DNA of 64,000 bases from Psychrobacter maritimus (GTDB lineage Bacteria > Pseudomonadota > Gammaproteobacteria > Pseudomonadales > Moraxellaceae): NCBI RefSeq assembly GCF_904846345.1, contig NZ_CAJHAJ010000005.1, positions 185,488-249,487 on the forward strand, given 5' to 3'. Shown here piece by piece: positions 59,311 through 64,000 of this stretch. The translations under genes were made by a program, and so were the position numbers. Under the pieces are notes generated by a model. That model searched no databases. It was given only the letters and a program-made list of their open reading frames with translations, and was not told the origin of the DNA. Numbering within the stretch: position 1 is the stretch's first letter; every line of letters begins with the position of its first letter.

Positions 59311-61413
59311 TTAGCTTTGCTCGATACCTTTCATAGTCAATTTGATACGACCACGGTTATCAACGTCTTGTACCAATACTTTAACGATTTGACCTTCTTT
59401 TAGATAGTCAGATACGTTTTCTACGCGCTCGTCTGCAATTTGCGAGATATGCACGAGGCCGTCAGTGTTTGGCAGTACGTTAACGAATGCGCCGAAGTCG
59501 ACGATACGAGCAACCGTGCCTTCATAAGTTTTACCAACTTCCACTTCTGCGGTGATTGCTTCGATTTTACCGATAGCCGCTTTGGTTGCTGCTTTATTTT
59601 CACCAAAGATACGAATCGTACCAGCGTCATCGATATCGATAACCGCGCCAGTCTCTTCGGTTAGCTGACGAATTGTTGCGCCGCCTTTACCGATGACATC
59701 ACGGATTTTGTCTGGGTTGATTTCGATAACCGCATAGTTAGGTGCATGGGCGTTGATTTCAGTACGGCTTGCAGGCAATACTTTGTTCATCGCATCTAAG
59801 ATATGGATACGGCCAGCATGGGCTTGCTTAAGCGCTTGCTCCATGATATCGGCGGTAATACCTTCGATTTTGATATCCATCTGTAGTGCTGTGATACCGT
59901 CTTTTGAACCCGCTACTTTAAAGTCCATATCGCCAAGATGATCTTCATCACCTAGGATGTCAGACAATACCGCAAAGCGCTCGCCTTCTTTAACCAGACC
60001 CATCGCGATACCAGCAACCGGTGCTTTTAATGGTACGCCAGCGTCCATCAATGCCAAGCTTGCGCCGCAAACCGAAGCCATTGAAGATGAACCGTTTGAT
60101 TCAGTGATTTCTGATACCACACGAATCACATACGGGAAGCGTTCGCTATCTGGAAGCATCGCTTCAACACCGCGGCGCGCTAGGCGACCATGACCGATTT
60201 CACGACGTTTTGGAATACCTTCACGACCGGTTTCACCGACTGAGAAATGCGGGAAGTTATAATGCAACATGAAATGGTCACGAATCGTGCCAGCCAATGA
60301 ATCAATCATGTTTACGTCGCGCGTGTTACCAAGCGTGGTGGTCACTAATGCTTGTGTTTCACCGCGGGTAAATAGTGCTGAACCATGGGTAAATGGCAAG
60401 ACGCCAACTTGGACATCAAGGGCACGAACGGTTTCAAGATCACGACCATCAATACGTGGCTTACCTGACAAGATATTGTCACGAACAGTGCGGTACTTTA
60501 GGTCATTGTAAATTTCTTTTAGCTCAGAAACAGTATCATTGTAAGTTTCTGCTTCCGTATCGCCCGCCAATGCATCGATAATGGCTTGTTTGATTTCATC
60601 AAGCTTAGTGTAGCGTTCTTGCTTATCGGTGATGGTATAAGCGTCAGCAACTTGCTCACCAAACTGCGCTTTCATGCTGGTCTCTAACGCTTGATCGCGA
60701 ACAGGTGCAGTATACTCTTGCTTAGCAGTACCAATTTCTGCGGCCATTGACGCAATGTTATCGATAACGATTTGTTGTTGCTGATGACCGTATAAAACCG
60801 CACCTAGCATTTGGTCTTCAGACAATTCTTTCGCTTCTGATTCAACCATCAAAACGGCAGATTTAGTACCAGCAACTACTAAGTCAAGGTCGCTCTCTTT
60901 AAGCTGTTCAAGCGTTGGGTTAAGAACGTATTCGCCATTGATAAAGCCAACACGGGCAGCAGCTACAGGGCCATTAAATGGCGCATCAGAGATAGCGAGT
61001 GCTGCTGAAGCACCGATTAGCGCAGCAATATCTGCAGACTGGCTCTTGTCTGATGAAACAACCGTTGCCGTGATTTGAATCTCGTTCACATAGCCTTCAG
61101 GGAACAATGGGCGAATCGGACGGTCAATCAGGCGCGAGGTTAGCGTTTCAGCTTCGCTGGCACGGCCTTCACGTTTGCCATAAGCACCAGGGATTTTACC
61201 GGCTGCATACATTTTTTCTTGATAGTTTACGGTCAATGGAAAGAAGTTTTGACCTTCTTTAGCATCAGACTTTACCACGGCTGCTACTAGTACAGATACG
61301 CCGCCCATGTGGACTAAAATAGAGTTTGCTTGACGAGCGATACGGCCCGTTTCGATAACGACCTGCTGGTCGCCGTATTGGAATTCACGCTTAATGGTAT
61401 TAAACATTGTCAT
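59311..61413 (-). CDS. pnp: Polynucleotide phosphorylase
   Basis: 3'-5' exoribonuclease and degradosome partner. It has two RNase PH domains, with [20 protein letters not shown] and [15 protein letters not shown] in the first and [15 protein letters not shown] in the second. Then come the KH domain [18 protein letters not shown] and a C-terminal S1 domain with [21 protein letters not shown] and LVHISQI. The length of 700 residues is normal. The ATG at 61411-61413 has AGGA 7 bases upstream. The leader contains a hairpin that may be involved in RNase III autoregulation, as known in E. coli. It follows rpsO. Confidence 0.97.
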   Translation of the reverse strand: MTMFNTIKREFQYGDQQVVIETGRIARQANSILVHMGGVSVLVAAVVKSDAKEGQNFFPLTVNYQEKMYAAGKIPGAYGKREGRASEAETLTSRLIDRPIRPLFPEGYVNEIQITATVVSSDKSQSADIAALIGASAALAISDAPFNGPVAAARVGFINGEYVLNPTLEQLKESDLDLVVAGTKSAVLMVESEAKELSEDQMLGAVLYGHQQQQIVIDNIASMAAEIGTAKQEYTAPVRDQALETSMKAQFGEQVADAYTITDKQERYTKLDEIKQAIIDALAGDTEAETYNDTVSELKEIYNDLKYRTVRDNILSGKPRIDGRDLETVRALDVQVGVLPFTHGSALFTRGETQALVTTTLGNTRDVNMIDSLAGTIRDHFMLHYNFPHFSVGETGREGIPKRREIGHGRLARRGVEAMLPDSERFPYVIRVVSEITESNGSSSMASVCGASLALMDAGVPLKAPVAGIAMGLVKEGERFAVLSDILGDEDHLGDMDFKVAGSKDGITALQMDIKIEGITADIMEQALKQAHAGRIHILDAMNKVLPASRTEINAHAPNYAVIEINPDKIRDVIGKGGATIRQLTEETGAVIDIDDAGTIRIFGENKAATKAAIGKIEAITAEVEVGKTYEGTVARIVDFGAFVNVLPNTDGLVHISQIADERVENVSDYLKEGQIVKVLVQDVDNRGRIKLTMKGIEQS

Positions 61414-61443
61414 ATAATTTTCCTAATATTGACTGACGAAAGT

Positions 61444-61471
61444 GATATCAGCGCTATAACAAGCTGATATC
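61444..61471 (-). promoter_or_regulatory. pnp: Hairpin in the pnp 5' leader
   Basis: Perfect arms GATATCAGC (61444-61452) and GCTGATATC (61463-61471) with a 10-base loop, 31 bp upstream of the pnp start. It is a candidate for the structured leader that RNase III cuts to control pnp in E. coli; the role here is inferred. Confidence 0.6.
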
Positions 61472-62029
61472 TGTCATTTAAAATTCTTTGGATGTAGCCG
61501 CTAATTTAGCTACTAACTGGCAGTGATTCAGTTAAAAACTGCGTCAATTAGCGCGGGTTTCATCATCTATATATCTGATGCATCTGCAATTTATTTAAAA
61601 TAGAGCACGTACTTCTGATATGTTGCTTGTTTACATTCGGTCTTGTGCCAATCTGGTCTTGTTTAATTCTGGTTTTTTATACTTACTATTAAAGGGGTTA
61701 CCAAATCAAAATACCTTAGCATCCGATACGGCACTGTTTACTGCGTATTTTTAGTAAAATATTTACAGTGTCTTCCATGCCGTCTAAACAGTCATCAGCT
61801 AATAGTAAGCTATACAAATATTTGCGCGCCAGTATGTCTCTAAAACGCACAAGGCATTATTTTACAGTGATTTATAACCATTGACCAATGAAATACAAAA
61901 CCGTCTGTTTGCTCATAATGAGCACTCAATAGCTGCTCATAAATCATTTTTACGCTGCAGTCATTGTATGGCATACGCTTTTAGTATTTAAGCCCAGCGC
62001 ACAAGCCAATGCGCCATCCTAATAAGCAT
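61472..62029. other. pnp upstream region: no gene recognised
   Basis: About 560 bp between the rpsO terminator and the pnp leader hairpin. No reading frame of interest is visible. It should contain the pnp promoter. Confidence 0.5.
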
Positions 62030-62065
62030 AAAAAAACGGCGTGAAACTATTCCACACCGTCTTTA
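62030..62065 (-). terminator. rpsO: Terminator-like hairpin after rpsO
   Basis: ACGG/CCGT and GTG/CAC arms with one mismatch are followed on the minus strand by a run of seven T residues. It is imperfect and may let some transcription read through to pnp. Confidence 0.65.
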
Positions 62066-62185
62066 GAAAAAATCTATTTTATCGAGTTCAACAAGCAAGT
62101 TCCAAATGGTTTGGCAAAAAATCTAAAATCTTGCCACATTCTGGCATATTCTATATTAGCGACCACTCGTACTATTGTCGCCAAA

Positions 62186-62452
62186 TTAACGACGTAGACC
62201 TAATTGGCTAATAAGGGTGGTATAGCGACCAAGATCTTTACCTTTTAGGTAGTCAAGTAGTTTACGACGCGTGTTAACCATACGGATAAGACCGCGACGG
62301 CTATGATGGTCAGCTTTGTGTGCTTTAAAATGGTTTTGTAAGTCATTAATACGCGCACTTAACAAAGCTACTTGAACTTCTGGTGAGCCTGTGTCGTTTT
62401 CGCCACGTTGGTACTGAGCAATGATTTGTTCGCGATCGGTATTAGTTAGCAT
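62186..62452 (-). CDS. rpsO: 30S ribosomal protein S15
   Basis: Binds 16S rRNA early in small-subunit assembly. Characteristic motifs are [41 protein letters not shown] and [17 protein letters not shown]. The ATG at 62450-62452 with GGAGAG 4 bases upstream gives 88 residues, the family norm; the frame is open to 62482 but those residues are not S15. It precedes pnp, the conserved rpsO-pnp pair. Confidence 0.98.
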   Translation of the reverse strand: MLTNTDREQIIAQYQRGENDTGSPEVQVALLSARINDLQNHFKAHKADHHSRRGLIRMVNTRRKLLDYLKGKDLGRYTTLISQLGLRR

Positions 62453-62714
62453 AAATCTCTCCGGCAATGCTATAAGCGCCAAGATGTACTTAACATTTAA
62501 GCATCAAGGTGCAATAGAATAATAAATAAAATAGTTTGACCGTCATTCAGGACAACCCTGCATTACTAGAGTTGACCTAGTGTACGACAAACTTATCAAT
62601 GATAACGTTTATTTAAATACGGCTTAGAATAAGATAAAACATCCGTTAACTTAGACTTGCGTCCAAGCAAAGATAAGCTCTATCTAAAACGATGTTTAAA
62701 TATGACAGCGATTA
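62453..62714. other. rpsO upstream region: no gene recognised
   Basis: About 260 AT-rich bases, presumably holding the rpsO promoter. A TATAAT lies near 62711-62716 on the minus strand, but without a matching -35 element I do not call it. Confidence 0.45.
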
Positions 62715-62716
62715 TA

Positions 62717-62750
62717 ACAAAAAACTGCTGAACTAGCAGCAGTTTTTTAT
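62717..62750 (-). terminator. Terminator after the 57-residue protein gene
   Basis: Arms AAAACTGCTG and CAGCAGTTTT with a 6-base loop and T-runs on both sides. It lies about 70 bp after the stop codon of the small minus-strand gene. Confidence 0.85.
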
Positions 62751-62817
62751 AGGAGATTTACAGTTTAACTTTTAAAGATGCAGAGGCTAGCAGTGATAGC
62801 TATGAACTTATAATAGC

Positions 62818-62991
62818 TTACTTTTTAACGTCATCTTGCGTGGCAGTACCGCCAAGGGCATCGTCATCAAGCGGCGCTGTCGTTGCTTCTGCTAGGCTAT
62901 CAGGACTAGTACTCTCACTAGGATTGATATCTTCCGCCTGCTGTTTAATTTTCTGCTCTTGTGCATCTAAATGTTTTTCTGAATCAGTCAT
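62818..62991 (-). CDS. Small hydrophilic acidic protein (57 residues)
   Basis: Starts MTDSEKHLDAQEQKIKQQ and ends LDDDALGGTATQDDVKK. It is rich in D, E, Q, S and T, with no hydrophobic core, and is probably disordered. The ATG at 62989-62991 has AGGAG 5-6 bases upstream, and a terminator follows, so it looks like a real gene. No function is recognisable. It is next to another small hydrophilic gene on the same strand. Confidence 0.65.
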   Translation of the reverse strand: MTDSEKHLDAQEQKIKQQAEDINPSESTSPDSLAEATTAPLDDDALGGTATQDDVKK

Positions 62992-63115
62992 AGTAACTCC
63001 TAATTATAATCATTCTTTGTATTTACTAAGCATTTACGGTTACTAATATTTACGGTTACTAATATAGCGACTAAAGTAATAGCCCTTTGCTAACGCTAAA
63101 GCATTAGCAAATTAA

Positions 63116-63277
63116 CTATTTTTCTTCTTTAGCATTTTTTAAATTATCAGCAATACGCTCGGCAGCGGCTTCTGAATCTTCGGTATGATTATCTTCAGTT
63201 TGACCTTTTAATGCCGCTTTTGCTGATTCAGAACGTTGTTGCTCAAATTTGGTATCGTTTGGGTTAGAGTTTGACAT
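63116..63277 (-). CDS. Small hydrophilic protein (53 residues)
   Basis: From the ATG at 63275-63277, with AAGGAAG 5 bases upstream, the protein starts MSNSNPNDTKFEQQRSESAK and ends AAAERIADNLKNAKEEK. It is charged and helix-forming with no hydrophobic core, reminiscent of stress-induced hydrophilins, but I recognise no family. The frame is open to 63349. It lies between the DJ-1/PfpI gene and the 57-residue gene, all on the same strand. Confidence 0.6.
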   Translation of the reverse strand: MSNSNPNDTKFEQQRSESAKAALKGQTEDNHTEDSEAAAERIADNLKNAKEEK

Positions 63278-63391
63278 AATAGCTTCCTTTTTATGATTGT
63301 CATTGATGATAGAAATTAATTTATATTTGCAGCATTTACTGTGACGCAATGACTTGCTAATTCACTGACTGCTAGCTACTAAATCTCGTGA

Positions 63392-63916
63392 CTAAGACAA
63401 TGCCTTATCAATAGCGGCAACAAAGTCTGTAATATCGTCTGGGTTACGTGAAGTAATCAGATTACCGTCTACTTGCACGCTTTTATCTACGAAAGTTGCG
63501 CCAGCGTTTTCTAAATCTAGCTGTAATGTATGATAGGCGGTCAGCGTTTTACCTTTAGCTATACCAGTATTAATCAGCGCCCAAGGTGCATGACAGATTA
63601 CCGCTAAGGGCTTACCAGCCTCGTTGATGGCATTGATAATGGTATGTGCTTCTTTATTACCACGTATGGTATCGGCATTGACCGTCCCACCTGGCAACAC
63701 TAACGCATCATAATCAGCAACTTCGGCGTCTTTAGCAAATATATCAGCGCTAAAGGTAGCGCCTTTATTAACATCCTGCTGCATCGCTTGGACTTGTTTG
63801 TCTTTATTGGTGGTAATTAAAAGGGTTTTATAGCCTTTTTCTTTTAGCTGGTTATTTACCTCTTCGTATTCTGCTTGTTCGAAGTTATTGTGTAATAAAA
63901 AGGCAATGGTTTTCAT
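63392..63916 (-). CDS. DJ-1/PfpI-family protein
   Basis: Class I glutamine-amidotransferase-like fold used by the PfpI/YhbO protein deglycases and stress proteins. The catalytic cysteine is in LAVICHAPWALINTG, preceded by ALVLPGGTVNADTIR, and the glutamate of the active site lies in NFEQAEYEEV near residue 15. The C-terminus has LITSRNPDDITDFVAAID. Length is 174 residues. The activity in this organism is inferred. It may share stress-related expression with the two small genes downstream. Confidence 0.88.
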   Translation of the reverse strand: MKTIAFLLHNNFEQAEYEEVNNQLKEKGYKTLLITTNKDKQVQAMQQDVNKGATFSADIFAKDAEVADYDALVLPGGTVNADTIRGNKEAHTIINAINEAGKPLAVICHAPWALINTGIAKGKTLTAYHTLQLDLENAGATFVDKSVQVDGNLITSRNPDDITDFVAAIDKALS

Positions 63917-64000
63917 AATAATCCTTATACTTTAATTCATACGTTATGCTTTAATTAATACGTTAATTTTATTATTTTTTATATGCATCTTTAATTATTG

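Overview
The window looks like chromosomal DNA of a Psychrobacter-like member of the Moraxellaceae (Gammaproteobacteria). Base composition is moderate to AT-rich. Gene neighbourhoods match those known from Acinetobacter and Pseudomonas: panB-panC with folK and pcnB, the algZ/algR-hemC-hemD block next to argH, prlC-yheV, rpsO-pnp, and a pgi/galU/galE group like the end of Acinetobacter capsule loci. This assignment is inferred from protein recognition and gene order; no database search was run. I see no rRNA, tRNA, insertion sequence, prophage or CRISPR array. The window is mostly housekeeping genes, and its interest lies in altered members of known families and in non-coding structure.

Layout: (1) 1-7.0 kb, minus strand: rapZ (cut by the window edge), panC, panB, folK, pcnB with a very long basic tail, a ComEA-like protein and mazG. 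(2) 7.2-13.9 kb: sugar-nucleotide supply. A phosphomannomutase/phosphoglucomutase on the plus strand converges with a minus-strand group of galE, galU, pgi and a UDP-glucose-dehydrogenase-like protein that has lost its catalytic residues. (3) 14.0-29.6 kb: a TCA-cycle block, read on the minus strand as sdhC-sdhD-sdhA-sdhB, then sucA-sucB-lpdA-sucC-sucD, with gltA divergent. The gaps between these genes are unusually long (about 155-445 bp), and each of the six I checked holds a long inverted repeat. A near-consensus Fur box lies in the 1.1-kb sdhC/gltA gap. (4) 29.7-38.4 kb: a lipoprotein, an HExxH protein, rarA, a ribB with a decayed RibA-like half, a thioesterase, and hemX-like/hemD/hemC. 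(5) 38.6-42.4 kb: algR, broken by an in-frame amber codon between its two domains; algZ, with a degenerate kinase N-box; and argH. (6) 42.6-53.5 kb: yggX, a TPP riboswitch with thiC, class I fructose-bisphosphate aldolase, a DMT-family permease, an ABC exporter, an alpha/beta hydrolase, an AlkB-like dioxygenase, an MDR oxidoreductase and an EEP-family nuclease. (7) 53.8-64 kb: a protein resembling the bacterial eRF1-like (baeRF) group, prlC-yheV, a membrane coiled-coil protein with a divergent macro-domain-like protein, pnp, rpsO, two small hydrophilic proteins and a DJ-1/PfpI protein.

How the genes work together: sdhCDAB, sucAB/lpdA, sucCD and gltA supply most of the oxidative TCA cycle from one locus. 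The pgm/pgi/galU/galE group interconverts hexose phosphates and makes UDP-glucose and UDP-galactose for surface polysaccharide. hemC-hemD(-hemX) make uroporphyrinogen III, the precursor of the heme used by SdhCD and the respiratory chain.

The strongest leads are the amber-interrupted algR with its degenerate sensor, the UDP-glucose-dehydrogenase pseudoenzyme, the hairpins at every TCA gene gap with a Fur box at the head of the block, and the 58.0-59.2 kb gene pair with the macro-domain-like protein. I found no clear candidate for a new defence or mobile system.
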